The notes: generated by a model not told the origin, from the sequence alone. Positions 42,965 to 52,280 are shown, counted from the first letter of the stretch. The stretch is 64,000 nucleotides of DNA from SIG78 sp045635745 (GCA_045635745.1 JAZTWG010000018.1:62001-126000), one strand, 5' to 3'. Translations and numbers: made by a program.

Positions 42965-43714
42965 TTATTGTATTTTTTTTGCCATGGCCCCGGTCATAAG
43001 TTTTTCCACGCGTGCGGCCAAAGCCTTGCGATCCTCGCCCGGCAGGGGAGTTACCGGCTCCAGAGCAGTAACAATTACGCGGGTCTTTTTGCGACCGAGA
43101 AACTTCCATAAATGCGGCAGCAGAGTTTGATCGCCATACCATGCGGGGTTCCAGTTATCCTTATCGCGCAAATACTGTGTGATGATCGGCTGGATTTTGA
43201 ATCCGGTGCCGATGACAGTTGCAAAACTGGTGGGTTTGAACGGCAGCATGCCGCTTTCGCCATCGGTGGTGGTGCCTTCAGGATAGATCAGCAGCGATAC
43301 TCCGTCAGCCAGAGTCCGGTGGATCTCTTCGACCGTTTCCGCAGATTTCTGGCGGTTTTTGCGGTCAATCCACAATGGGCGGCTGATCCCCAGATAAAAC
43401 CCCAGTATGGGCCAATATTTGATATCTTTTTTGGGAGTGAATCGAATTGGAAACAGCGAGGCATGAAGCAATACATCAAGATAACTCTGATGATTGGAAA
43501 CGATCAGCATGCCCTCTTCTATCCGGTGATTGCAGATGAATTTTACATCCACACCAAAATTTTTTACCAGAAACTTACCCCAGCTTCGGGTGCAATAGGC
43601 CACCCGTTTGATTCCCGCACGGCCGCCGATACTGCGGAAAAGCGAATAGATGGCAAATGGCCACATCCACAGAAGAAACATTGTTGATCGCCAGATTTTT
43701 CGCAGCAAAGTCAT
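42965..43714 (-). CDS. 1-acyl-sn-glycerol-3-phosphate acyltransferase family (PlsC/OlsA-like)
   Basis: ATG 43714 is used because GGAG lies nine bases upstream; an upstream TTG has no spacing for it. 249 residues. An N-terminal hydrophobic segment (about 11-27) anchors it to the membrane. The HX4D catalytic motif is VSNHQSYLD (His75, Asp80) and the second motif is YPEGTTTDGE (about 144-153). The enzyme moves an acyl chain to a lyso-lipid. It follows the OlsB-like gene by 28 bases, so it may act as OlsA, making ornithine lipid from lyso-ornithine lipid, rather than in phosphatidic acid synthesis. Confidence 0.87.
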   Translation of the reverse strand: MTLLRKIWRSTMFLLWMWPFAIYSLFRSIGGRAGIKRVAYCTRSWGKFLVKNFGVDVKFICNHRIEEGMLIVSNHQSYLDVLLHASLFPIRFTPKKDIKYWPILGFYLGISRPLWIDRKNRQKSAETVEEIHRTLADGVSLLIYPEGTTTDGESGMLPFKPTSFATVIGTGFKIQPIITQYLRDKDNWNPAWYGDQTLLPHLWKFLGRKKTRVIVTALEPVTPLPGEDRKALAARVEKLMTGAMAKKIQ

Positions 43715-43742
43715 TTGCGCCAACTCCGGAAAGTTTTATTGT

Positions 43743-44552
43743 TCAAAGAAAATGCCGGGCATATTTCTGATCCATTTCCCTGAATTTGAAAAAGACCAGA
43801 AAATCTATGGTTCCGAACTCTTTATCCAGCACCGGTTCGCGTCCGAACTTGGCTCCCACCCGGAGATAACCTTTCAGCAGCGGCGGCACCATCTTGAGCA
43901 GTTCAGCTTTTTTATCGCCTTCGGTATATGCTTTTACTGCTTCCGGATCGACTTCAGGCAACTCCCATCCCGGTTGCGGCACAATATCCAGCTCGTCAGT
44001 AAAAACATCGCCCTTGCCGGCCAGATACTGACACATGGCCCGGCCAATGACCGGATCGGTGGTAGATAAACTTACACAGCCGAGAAGATACTGGCAATCA
44101 ATCAGTTCATGCATGGAAGCCATCCCCGTCCAGAGCATGGCAACGACCGCACCATTACGGAATTCCGGCTTGACACACGAGCGGCCGACTTCCACAACAT
44201 TGCCTGCGATCTTTTCCAATCCGCCGATTTTGAATTCCTGTTCGGAATAAAATCCCAATCCGTGCTGGGCAACAGAACCGGGATGCACACGGTAAGTAGC
44301 TATGACTTCGTTATTTTTCCGCTCAATAACAACCAGATGCAGACAGTATGGATCAAATTCATCTTCATCCAGCGCATCATCGGACAGGCCTTTGCCCGCC
44401 ATATGCCCCTGCTCTTCCATAAAAACATCGTATCGCAAGCGCTTGGCGGCTTCGATTTCTGCTGCAGTTTCTGCAAATTTCACCAGAAAATGCTCTTTTT
44501 CCACCAATACGGGTGAACTCATGAGCTTTTTCAATATTTCATTCTCAACCAC
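43743..44552 (-). CDS. olsB: OlsB-like GNAT N-acyltransferase (possible lyso-ornithine lipid synthase)
   Basis: 269 residues from GTG 44552; an ATG at 44522 is an alternative. The sequence fits the OlsB/hemolysin-type GNAT group: RLRYDVFMEEQG, DEFDPYCLHLVVIER, VIATYRVHPGSVA, VVEVGRSCVKPEFRNGAVVAMLW, ELIDCQYLLGCVSL, and a C-terminal PPLLKGYLRVGAKF. OlsB moves a 3-hydroxyacyl group from ACP to ornithine. The PlsC-like enzyme directly downstream supports an ornithine-lipid pathway. Related amino-acid acylases with other acceptors cannot be excluded. Confidence 0.78.
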   Translation of the reverse strand: MVENEILKKLMSSPVLVEKEHFLVKFAETAAEIEAAKRLRYDVFMEEQGHMAGKGLSDDALDEDEFDPYCLHLVVIERKNNEVIATYRVHPGSVAQHGLGFYSEQEFKIGGLEKIAGNVVEVGRSCVKPEFRNGAVVAMLWTGMASMHELIDCQYLLGCVSLSTTDPVIGRAMCQYLAGKGDVFTDELDIVPQPGWELPEVDPEAVKAYTEGDKKAELLKMVPPLLKGYLRVGAKFGREPVLDKEFGTIDFLVFFKFREMDQKYARHFL

Positions 44553-44624
44553 TTTGACCAGATTCCAAACTGTACTATCTCAAAAAAAACGAGCTTAATA
44601 TTCTACAAATCGTACTTTTCGTAT

Positions 44625-44653
44625 AAGATACCACACACTTTCAGAATATTCAA
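44625..44653 (-). promoter_or_regulatory. Sigma-70-type promoter for the OlsB-like gene
   Basis: On the minus strand: TTGAAT (44653-44648), a 17-base spacer and TATCTT (44630-44625), preceded by GG. It lies about 72 bases before the GTG start. Confidence 0.6.
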
Positions 44654-44804
44654 ATCCGGCAAATGCGTATACAGGCATTTTTTTCGATTTTTTTCGAAAA
44701 ATCCGGCATTTTCCTGTACAAAAGCTTCATTGTCTGTATTTGATAAACAAAATATCGCTTCTGTTCTCCGAGCGCAGGAGGCGGCGATCACATTTTGCTG
44801 AAAA

Positions 44805-45737
44805 TCACAGCCCGCATCTGGCGCGCAGTTTTACAGTATGCTCGCGCAAGCCTTCGCTCAAAGGGATGGCCGGAACCCACAATCCGGCAGCAGCCAGATC
44901 GTCTAACGTGTAAATACGGTGGAACAGAAAGGGCCGCTTCCCCGGATTGGCGGCCAGATACTCCGCATAATTGATATCTTTTACCTTGAGCTCCACGCCA
45001 AGCGCCCGGGCAATTATTGCGTAATATTCGCGCGATTCCACAATATCCGGCCCCGCCATATTGAAAACCCGGCCATAAGCTTTGGCATTGCCGATACTGC
45101 TTATCATTGTTTTGGCCAAATCATCGGCAGCTATGGGCTGCTGGAGCATTCTGCCGCCTTCCACCAGTTCCAGCGTTTCACCGGCAAGCAGACCGGCGAT
45201 CAGGTTTTTATCGCGGCAATGCGCGGGATAGCAGCCCAATTCAGAAGGCATACCATAGATGTGGCACGGCCGGAAAATCGTGTAGTTGAGATGCTTCGGA
45301 GCGTGTTCGCGCAAATAGTTTTCTGCCATAAGTTTACCCCAGCCGTAGGCTTCAAGCCCATCGCGATCACTGGTAATACAGGGTGAATTTTCCACCGGTT
45401 GCGGAAATCTCCGCAAAGTCGGCTCGTAAACCCAGTCTGTAGAAATAAAGAGCAGATCGCCGGTCAACGGCGCAAAAAGCTCCAGATCCTGTTTCATATC
45501 ATCGGCGTTGAAACCAATACAATCTATCACCGCATCAAACTTTTCATTAGCAATATCGCGTGCAACTTTTTCCATCGCCGCCGTATCGTGCCGGTCGGCA
45601 TGGAGCTCCACAACTTCGCCCACCGCCGGACGGGTGCCGCGGGTGAGCGTATAAACTTTGTAACCATCGGCCAGCGCCGCGCGCACGACCGCACCGGAAA
45701 CATGGCCGGAACCGCCGATAACCAATACTTGTTTCAT
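44805..45737 (-). CDS. Extended SDR / NAD-dependent epimerase-dehydratase family protein
   Basis: 310 residues. The N-terminal nucleotide-binding motif is VIGGSGHVSGAVV (6-18), with LTRGTR after the second strand, suggesting NADP preference. FDAVIDCIGFNADD and LLFISTDWVYE mark the active-site strand, and AYGWGKLMAEN holds the YxxxK motif. FNMAGPDIVESREYY is typical of extended SDRs. The substrate is unknown; it resembles sugar-nucleotide epimerases and reductases. It begins one base after murG ends and closes the ilvD-prenyl synthase-murG cluster. Confidence 0.83.
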   Translation of the reverse strand: MKQVLVIGGSGHVSGAVVRAALADGYKVYTLTRGTRPAVGEVVELHADRHDTAAMEKVARDIANEKFDAVIDCIGFNADDMKQDLELFAPLTGDLLFISTDWVYEPTLRRFPQPVENSPCITSDRDGLEAYGWGKLMAENYLREHAPKHLNYTIFRPCHIYGMPSELGCYPAHCRDKNLIAGLLAGETLELVEGGRMLQQPIAADDLAKTMISSIGNAKAYGRVFNMAGPDIVESREYYAIIARALGVELKVKDINYAEYLAANPGKRPFLFHRIYTLDDLAAAGLWVPAIPLSEGLREHTVKLRARCGL

Positions 45738-45738
45738 G

Positions 45739-46863
45739 TTATTTTCCTACTGTTTCGTCTATAAGTTTGAGCATATTTCCGGCGCCGTTCCAGGCATCGG
45801 GACGGATCGCTTTTCTGCCTGTTTCGGCAATATTTTTCTGATTGTAAAGCCGTTCGAGCAGTTCCAATGCCAAATCTTCAGTTAAATCGCTGTTGCTGAT
45901 TTTTTCTGCCGCACCGAGTGAAACCAGATAGTCGGCATTGTCATCCTGATGCAATTCCGCCGCAAAAGGATACGGCACCACCACGGAGTACTTGCCGAAC
46001 GCATTTATTTCAGCAACAGAACTTCCGCCCGAGCGGCTTATCACCAGATCGGCCGCCTGAAATGCCCAATGCATTTCCGAAAGCGACGGCAGCAGCAATA
46101 CCGGACAATCAGTAGTTGCATGGAATTTGCTTACTGCTTCAAATTCACCGGCGCCGGTAAGGTGTATTAACTGGATATTGGGATATTTTTTTGCGAGATT
46201 TCTGATGGCGTTGCCAAAAACTCCGTTGAGTTTTCTTGCCCCCTGACTGCCACCGAAGAGCAATATGGTAAAATTATCGGAATTCAAAGTGGATTTGAAT
46301 TTACTATTCAGCGCGTTCACCGCTTCGGCCTTACTCAAAGTTTCCTGTTTCAATTCGGGGCGTATGGGCATACCGCTGACCACACAATTACAACGCACTT
46401 TATCGGCATTGACCGCCGGAAACGCGGTTGCCAGCACCCTGGCGTAACGGCTCAAAAAACGGTTGGCTTTGCCGATCCTGGCATTGCCGTCGTGAAGAAA
46501 TATCGGCAAACGCAAACTCTTTGCCGCCCAGATCACCGGCAAAGACGCAAAAGATCCCATACCCAGGACTGCGGAGGGGCGTTCTGTTTGCATGATCTTT
46601 TTGGCTTGTCTGATCCCGCCGAGCAATCCTTTTACAAATTTCCAGCAGCTCGCCGGACGTTTGATTCCCGGAGAAGGCATGTTCGGCAATGTCCGGCATG
46701 GAATGGCAAACTTTTCGGCGATCTTCTTTTGCTCACCGGAATTTTTGCCGCTCAAAAGCAGCATCACTTTTCCGCCGCGCGCCTGCTGGGCGCGGGCAAT
46801 ACTCAAACCGGGGTAAAAATGTCCGCCGGTACCGCCGCAAGTTATTACAAGATAATCTGTCAC
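45739..46863 (-). CDS. murG: MurG: UDP-GlcNAc:lipid I N-acetylglucosaminyltransferase
   Basis: The start is GTG 46863 (MTDYLVITCGGTGGH), with GGGAG ten bases upstream inside the previous gene; longer extensions would lie in that gene. 374 residues. N-terminal G-loop CGGTGGHFYPGLSIA (9-23); a second loop GMGSFASLP; LHDGNARIGKANRFLS where E. coli has the HEQN motif; LLFGGSQGARKLN; and the UDP-GlcNAc site VISRSGGSSVAEI. It makes lipid II at the inner face of the membrane. The HEQN to HDGN change is worth noting but sits in a region that varies. Confidence 0.93.
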   Translation of the reverse strand: MTDYLVITCGGTGGHFYPGLSIARAQQARGGKVMLLLSGKNSGEQKKIAEKFAIPCRTLPNMPSPGIKRPASCWKFVKGLLGGIRQAKKIMQTERPSAVLGMGSFASLPVIWAAKSLRLPIFLHDGNARIGKANRFLSRYARVLATAFPAVNADKVRCNCVVSGMPIRPELKQETLSKAEAVNALNSKFKSTLNSDNFTILLFGGSQGARKLNGVFGNAIRNLAKKYPNIQLIHLTGAGEFEAVSKFHATTDCPVLLLPSLSEMHWAFQAADLVISRSGGSSVAEINAFGKYSVVVPYPFAAELHQDDNADYLVSLGAAEKISNSDLTEDLALELLERLYNQKNIAETGRKAIRPDAWNGAGNMLKLIDETVGK

Positions 46864-46867
46864 GAGA

Positions 46868-47929
46868 TCATTTCTCCCGGTTGATAAGGTAGTTGGCAAG
46901 ATCACTCAAATATTTTTTCTCCGGAACGTCCGGCAGAATTGCCAGTGCTTCCTGCGCTTTTCCGGTCATGGAGGAAATTTTATTCTGCAAATATTCCACA
47001 CTGGAACTTTGAACAAAAAGTCTGCGTGCAGCTTCCAGATCTTCAAAAGTATATTCATCCCGGTAGAGCAGACTTTTCAACTGCTCTTTTTCCGGCGCCG
47101 GAAGATTTTTCAAAGCGTGCAGCAGCAATACCGTGGCTTTACCCTCGGCAAGATCGGAGCCGATGGGCTTGCCGAATTCTTCGAGCCGGCCGAAAATACC
47201 CAGATAATCATCGCGCATCTGAAATGCCAGCGCCAGATATTCGCCGAATTCGCCCAGCGCCGCAGCTTCCGGTTCATCCCACGCCGCAGCATATCCCCGG
47301 CCCATCATCCACCCGGCACGGGCGGCATAGTGGAGCAAAGCGCCGGTTTTGCCGGATTGCATGGCCAAAAGATCTTCTTCGGTAATACTTTCTGACTCGC
47401 GGTAACTCATAGCCACATCGATCGCTTCGCCGGAAACAAGCTTTATATAGCCGAATTTACGCAGTTCCGAAGCCAGTTTCAGCTTGACTTCCGCCGAAGT
47501 ATCCGCCTGATCAATAAACTCAAATGCCCAGCCCTGCATCAGATCGCCGGCTAAAATCGCCATATCACTGCCGAATTTTTTCCGTCGGTCCGGGGCGGCA
47601 TCCACCGCCGCAGCCAACTCAATATGTGCAGTGGGCCTGCCCCGGCGCACATCATCGTTGTCGATAATATCGTCGTGGACAAGGGTCCAGTTGTGGAATA
47701 TTTCCAGCGCTGCCGCCGCGGGCAGCAATTTTCCGGTATCGCCGCCGGCGGCCGCCGCACTCCAGAGCATGATCACCGGCCGCAGCCGTTTGCCGCCGTT
47801 GGCCGGATAACTCCGCATGGCCTTGCCCAGATAAGCAGGCTCCACCTGACAGGGAAATTGACTTGCTTCAATAACTTCATCAATTTTTCCTGCCAGGAGC
47901 TTCAACGAAACGAAAAAATCGTCTTTCAC
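46868..47929 (-). CDS. Polyprenyl (trans-isoprenyl) diphosphate synthase
   Basis: 353 residues. GGKRLRPVIML (45-55), first Asp-rich motif LVHDDIIDNDDVRRGRPT (83-100) and second Asp-rich motif MRDDYLG (about 238-244) are all in place. The family makes linear C15-C50 prenyl diphosphates for quinones or carrier lipids. The residue before the first DD (His85) is not bulky enough to give a firm chain-length call. Six bases after ilvD and four before murG; pairing with murG hints at carrier-lipid supply, though undecaprenyl diphosphate itself is made by cis-synthases. Confidence 0.9.
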   Translation of the reverse strand: MKDDFFVSLKLLAGKIDEVIEASQFPCQVEPAYLGKAMRSYPANGGKRLRPVIMLWSAAAAGGDTGKLLPAAAALEIFHNWTLVHDDIIDNDDVRRGRPTAHIELAAAVDAAPDRRKKFGSDMAILAGDLMQGWAFEFIDQADTSAEVKLKLASELRKFGYIKLVSGEAIDVAMSYRESESITEEDLLAMQSGKTGALLHYAARAGWMMGRGYAAAWDEPEAAALGEFGEYLALAFQMRDDYLGIFGRLEEFGKPIGSDLAEGKATVLLLHALKNLPAPEKEQLKSLLYRDEYTFEDLEAARRLFVQSSSVEYLQNKISSMTGKAQEALAILPDVPEKKYLSDLANYLINREK

Positions 47930-47935
47930 GTTTTT

Positions 47936-49612
47936 TTACGCCTCCACGCGCAAAACCCCGCCTGTATCGGCACTGGTGGCCAATGCCGCGTATTTGGCAA
48001 GATAACCTTTGGTGACTTTGGGCGCCGGAGCAACGAAGTTCTTCTTGCGTTCGGCAATAACTTCGTCGGCTACTTCCAGCTCAATGGTGCGATTGGGTAT
48101 ATCAATGGAGATCATGTCGCCATTTTCCACATAAGCGATCAGACCGCCGCGCGCAGCTTCGGGGCTGATATGCCCGATACAGGCGCCGTGGGTACCGCCG
48201 GAAAATCTGCCGTCGGTGATAAGGGCCACACTGTCTCCCAGGCCGCGGCCCATGATGTAACTGGTGGGGGCAAGCATCTCCTGCATACCGGGGCCGCCTT
48301 TGGGGCCTTCGTAGCGGATAACGACCACATCGCCAGCTTTGACCTTGCCGGCCAGAATACCTTCGCAGGCATCTTCCTGACTTTCAAAGATCACCGCCGG
48401 ACCGCGATGTGTGAGCATGGCTTTGGATACACCGGCAGATTTGACTACACAGCCGTTTTCCGCCAGATTGCCGAACAGAACCGCCAAGCCGCCGGTAACG
48501 CTGTGAGCATTATCCAGATTGCGGATAATGATGCCGTCGGCATGCGGCGCCTGTTTGATTTCTTCGCCGATCGTTTTTCCGGAAACACAGGGGCAATCCA
48601 GATTGATCGTGCCGAGTTTGGCGATCTCTTTCATGATCGCCATAATGCCGCCGACGGCGTGGCAATCCTGAATGTGAATATCGCTCGAAGGCGAGAGTTT
48701 GCAGATATGCGGAGTGTTTTTGCTGATTTCATCAAATTTCTTGAGGTCAAGCTGCACTCCGGCTTCGTTGGCAACCGCCAGCGTGTGCAAAATGGTGTTG
48801 GAAGATCCGCCCATGGCCATATCCAGAATAAGCGCATTGTAAAATGATTCGGGCGTGGCAAAGTCGCGGGCGCGCTTGGCATTGGGATCGAGTGCCATTT
48901 CCACAGCGCGGCGGGCGGCACGCTTCCACAATTCTTTGCGTTCTTCGCTGGTGGCAAGCGTAGTGCCGTTGCCGGGGAGCGCAATACCCAATGCTTCGCA
49001 CAGGCAGTTCATGCTGTTAGCCGTGAACATACCCGAACAGGCTCCGGGACCGGGGCAGGCATCACATTCCAGACAGGCAAGCTCTTCATCGCTTACCTCG
49101 CCGATACGGTGTTTGGCCACCCACTCAAAAACGGTGATCAGGTCGCTGTCGCTGCCGTTGCGGGGTTTACCGGCGGCCATCGGCCCGCCGGAGCAGAAGA
49201 TCGTGGGGATATTCACGCGCATACAGCCCATGAGCATACCGGGCACAATCTTGTCGCAGTTGGGTATGCAGATGACCGCATCCACCGGGTGCGCCATAAG
49301 CATGGATTCCACAGTATCGGCAATAATTTCTCTGCTGGGCAGACTGTATTTCATCCCGCCGTGGCCCATGGCAATACCGTCGCAGATGGCCATGGTGTTG
49401 AATTCATAAGGCACGCCGCCGGCAGCGCGGATGGTATCGCAGACCAGTTTGCCGACTTCCTGCAAGTGGCAATGGCCGGGAACGATATTCGTATAGCTGT
49501 TGCATACCCCGATAAAAGGTTTTTTGATGTCTTCGCCGGAAATACCGGTAGCACGCATAAGCGCGCGGTGCGGGGCGCGTTCTTCGCCCGACTTCATTAT
49601 GTCGCTTCTCAT
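47936..49612 (-). CDS. ilvD: Dihydroxy-acid dehydratase
   Basis: 558 residues. Cluster ligands appear in order: GVCNSYTNIVPGH (Cys37), CIPNCDKIVPGM (Cys119) and CPGPGACSGMFTANSM (Cys192). Other hallmarks are GVPYEFNTMAICDGIAMGH, the GRFSGGTHGACIGH block and GGPGMQEM near the C-terminus. It turns dihydroxy acids to 2-keto acids for valine, isoleucine and pantothenate. No other ilv gene is near. It leads a tight four-gene minus-strand cluster, 45 bases below pilT. Confidence 0.97.
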   Translation of the reverse strand: MRSDIMKSGEERAPHRALMRATGISGEDIKKPFIGVCNSYTNIVPGHCHLQEVGKLVCDTIRAAGGVPYEFNTMAICDGIAMGHGGMKYSLPSREIIADTVESMLMAHPVDAVICIPNCDKIVPGMLMGCMRVNIPTIFCSGGPMAAGKPRNGSDSDLITVFEWVAKHRIGEVSDEELACLECDACPGPGACSGMFTANSMNCLCEALGIALPGNGTTLATSEERKELWKRAARRAVEMALDPNAKRARDFATPESFYNALILDMAMGGSSNTILHTLAVANEAGVQLDLKKFDEISKNTPHICKLSPSSDIHIQDCHAVGGIMAIMKEIAKLGTINLDCPCVSGKTIGEEIKQAPHADGIIIRNLDNAHSVTGGLAVLFGNLAENGCVVKSAGVSKAMLTHRGPAVIFESQEDACEGILAGKVKAGDVVVIRYEGPKGGPGMQEMLAPTSYIMGRGLGDSVALITDGRFSGGTHGACIGHISPEAARGGLIAYVENGDMISIDIPNRTIELEVADEVIAERKKNFVAPAPKVTKGYLAKYAALATSADTGGVLRVEA

Positions 49613-49657
49613 AGCAAATAACTCCTTGAAATATGGTTGAAAAAATCGTTTTCTTAA

Positions 49658-50758
49658 TCAGCCCACCAGACCGCCGCCCTGATCGGCGGAGAGGAAGATG
49701 CCTTCAAAGTTCATCTTCAGGCCTTCGGGATTGTCGGAAATTTCGAGTGCGTCCTCGCGGGTGACCCGGCCGGAGTTCACCAGCTCGAGCAGGCACTGAT
49801 TGAAGTTCATCATGCCGTCGCCCTGACCGCCCTGAATGGCGCCGGAAAGTTTTTCCATACGGTCTTCCTGAATAAGCTTGCCGATAATGGGCGTGTTGAT
49901 CATGATCTCATTGACCGCGGCACGACCGGAACCGGTCGCCAGCGGTGCAAGACGCTGGGAAATGACCGCGCACAGATTGGTAGCCAGCGCTTCGCGGATC
50001 TGATCCTGTTCGTTTTTCTCGAACATATCCAGAATACGCGTAATGGTCTGTGCGGCGTTGGAAGCATGCAGTGTTGTAATAACCAGATGGCCCGTATCGG
50101 CAGCCTGCAATGCGGCTTCAAAACTGATACGGTCGCGCATTTCCCCTACCATGATCACATCCGGGTCCTGACGCAAAGCGTGCTTGAGTGCGCCGGCAAA
50201 GCTGTCGGTATCCAGACCGACTTCGCGCTGTTCAAAGACCGACTGATCGTCGACAAACTCAAATTCAATGGGGTCTTCAATGGTTATAATGTGTTCCTGA
50301 CGGTTGCTGTTCATATACTGCAGTATGGCCGCCATGGTGGTCGATTTACCGCTGCCGGTGGTGCCGGTGATAATGATGATGCCGCGTTTGGCTTTGGCAA
50401 TTTCGGTCATAACGGGGGGCAGTTTGAGCTGTTCAATGGACAGGATCTCGCTTTTCACCCAACGGAAAGTGATCCCGATCTGACCGCGCTGACGGTGGAT
50501 ATTCACACGGAAGCGCCCCACACCGTCTTCGCGGTGCGAAAGGTCAAGGTCGCCGGTATTTTCAAAAGCTTCGCGCTGTTTCGGACTGGTGATCTGTTCA
50601 ATAAAACTATCCAGCAAATCCCGTGTCGAAACAAAATCACACCCGACCATCACCCCGTCGATGCGGTAAAAAACCGGTGCATTTTCCTTAACATGAATAT
50701 CCGATGCATTGTTTTCCACTGCAATTTTCAGTACTTCATTCAAACTTGTTGCTGACAT
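49658..50758 (-). CDS. pilT: PilT-type twitching motility / pilus retraction ATPase
   Basis: 366 residues. SDIHVKENAPVFYRIDGVM (N-terminal PAS-like domain), Walker A ITGTTGSGKSTTMAAIL (130-146), Asp box IITIEDPIEFEF, Walker B DPDVIMVGEMRD, His box HLVITTLHAS, and the PilT-type C-terminal block VNEIMINTPIIGKLI with GMMNFNQCLLELV. It powers type IV pilus retraction at the inner membrane. No other pilus gene is in the window. GGGG lies just upstream of the ATG. Confidence 0.94.
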   Translation of the reverse strand: MSATSLNEVLKIAVENNASDIHVKENAPVFYRIDGVMVGCDFVSTRDLLDSFIEQITSPKQREAFENTGDLDLSHREDGVGRFRVNIHRQRGQIGITFRWVKSEILSIEQLKLPPVMTEIAKAKRGIIIITGTTGSGKSTTMAAILQYMNSNRQEHIITIEDPIEFEFVDDQSVFEQREVGLDTDSFAGALKHALRQDPDVIMVGEMRDRISFEAALQAADTGHLVITTLHASNAAQTITRILDMFEKNEQDQIREALATNLCAVISQRLAPLATGSGRAAVNEIMINTPIIGKLIQEDRMEKLSGAIQGGQGDGMMNFNQCLLELVNSGRVTREDALEISDNPEGLKMNFEGIFLSADQGGGLVG

Positions 50759-50813
50759 GCTTTCCCCTTTAACATTACTGCATTTGCATTGTTGATAATT
50801 TTCAGCTGTATTT

Positions 50814-50841
50814 AAGATACCATAAAAACTTTTATTTTCAA
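50814..50841 (-). promoter_or_regulatory. Sigma-70-type promoter for pilT
   Basis: On the minus strand: TTGAAA (50841-50836), a 16-base spacer and TATCTT (50819-50814), preceded by GG, about 55 bases before the pilT start. Confidence 0.58.
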
Positions 50842-50866
50842 GTCATTTGGCCGGCAAATAATAAGA

Positions 50867-52264
50867 TTAACTGCACAAATTTTCTGCGAACAAACTCAAT
50901 GAGTTGTCCCGTGCGCCAGTTATCAGGATAATATCGCCTTTCTGCACGGCAGCAAGCAGTTTATTTTTCAATTCATCGCGGCCGCCGGCCAGCTCGATTG
51001 GCAGTTGCGGATAAGCTTTTTCCCACCCGGAAGCAACTTCCGCGGCATGCGGCGAAAAACTGGATGTTCCGCCGGCATAAAAGGGTTCAGCCAGAAAGAA
51101 TTTATCCTGCGGACGCAAAGTCCGGGAAAGTATTCTGCCCAGCTCGTCTTTCATAAAACCGAACGGCCCGTAGCCGTGCGGCTGGAAAAATGTAAAAACT
51201 CTGCCGTTTATTCCTGCAGTTTCCTGCGCGGCTTTTATGATCGTAGCCAGTTTTTCGGGGTTATGTGCATAATCATCGTAAACAGCCGCCCCGGCAGAAG
51301 TTCTGCCCTTAAAATCAAATCGCCGTGCCACTCCGCAGCAATTCAATGAAAACTTCAAAGCTTCTTCCGGACCATAGCCCATAAGTTTCAGCAGCGCGGT
51401 TGCCGCCGCAGTGTTCAAAGCCGTGTGCATACCCGGCGAAGCAAGTACCTGAAAATCATTGAAGCAACTGAATCTGGCCATACTCTTGCCGTCAAGATTT
51501 TTGTAATCTTCCACCGCCACATCGCCCCGGCCCGGCTGACCGGAAAAAGTTATGATCTTCAAATCTTTACGCAGATCGTCCCTGATCAATTCCCAGACAT
51601 CCAGCGCCAGAACAGCACCACATTGAGCTTGATTAACAAATTGTGCAAACATTGCCGCCAGTTCCGCTTTCGGGTAATGGTCGGTGCCGATATTGAGAAC
51701 CAATGCGTAATCGGGGTGGAATTCCAGCAGGCTTTTATCGCTTTCATCGGCTTCGAAGACTATTGCGCCGCTGCCGCGACGGTAGTTGCCGGGGAAAATA
51801 TCGTTTTTGAACGCTTTGATCATACCGCCATTGATGCACTCCGGATCGGTTCCGGCATTGGCAAGCGCTTCGGAAATTATCGCTGTTGTGGAAGTCTTGC
51901 CGCAGGTGCCGGCAACTGCCACTGAAACCTTACCAGCCATACAGCGGTTCCGGATAAGTTCTTTGAGCGCCGTTGCCCGGTGCAGACGCAGGATCCCCTG
52001 CGAGGCGGCAAAATCCGGATTGCTTTCTTCTATGGCAGTAGAATAGACCACCGCATCACACGGAGGATTGCCGGAGGAAAAACGGCTGCCATCCTGTGGA
52101 TATAAGGTTATACCTTGAGCCTGAAGCATAGCCTTGAGTGCAGCATTTTCGCAATTTTCCAATGCCCGGTCGCTGCCGGAAACTTCAATATCACAAGCCC
52201 GGGCAAACTGCGCCAGCGCGCTCATGCCGATACCGCAGATACCTGCAATGTGCCAATGTTTCAT
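50867..52264 (-). CDS. murC: MurC-type UDP-N-acetylmuramate ligase (copy 2)
   Basis: ATG 52264 (MKHWHIAGICGIGMSALAQ) is taken as the start, since the frame upstream runs into the lipoprotein gene; 465 residues. Rossmann motif GICGIGMSALAQFA and VSGSD; P-loop VAGTCGKTSTTAI (Gly-Lys at 122-123); FEADESDKSLL (170-180); NIGTDH; and the MurC-type VARRFDFKG. The C-terminal domain has YDDYAHNPEKLA and FFQPHGYGPFGFMKDEL. The RRF motif makes this the more canonical MurC of the two in the window, while its FQPHGYGP loop differs from copy 1 (FQPHRSQR). It directly follows a lipoprotein gene. Confidence 0.8.
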   Translation of the reverse strand: MKHWHIAGICGIGMSALAQFARACDIEVSGSDRALENCENAALKAMLQAQGITLYPQDGSRFSSGNPPCDAVVYSTAIEESNPDFAASQGILRLHRATALKELIRNRCMAGKVSVAVAGTCGKTSTTAIISEALANAGTDPECINGGMIKAFKNDIFPGNYRRGSGAIVFEADESDKSLLEFHPDYALVLNIGTDHYPKAELAAMFAQFVNQAQCGAVLALDVWELIRDDLRKDLKIITFSGQPGRGDVAVEDYKNLDGKSMARFSCFNDFQVLASPGMHTALNTAAATALLKLMGYGPEEALKFSLNCCGVARRFDFKGRTSAGAAVYDDYAHNPEKLATIIKAAQETAGINGRVFTFFQPHGYGPFGFMKDELGRILSRTLRPQDKFFLAEPFYAGGTSSFSPHAAEVASGWEKAYPQLPIELAGGRDELKNKLLAAVQKGDIILITGARDNSLSLFAENLCS

Positions 52265-52280
52265 CTTCCGAATGATCCTC

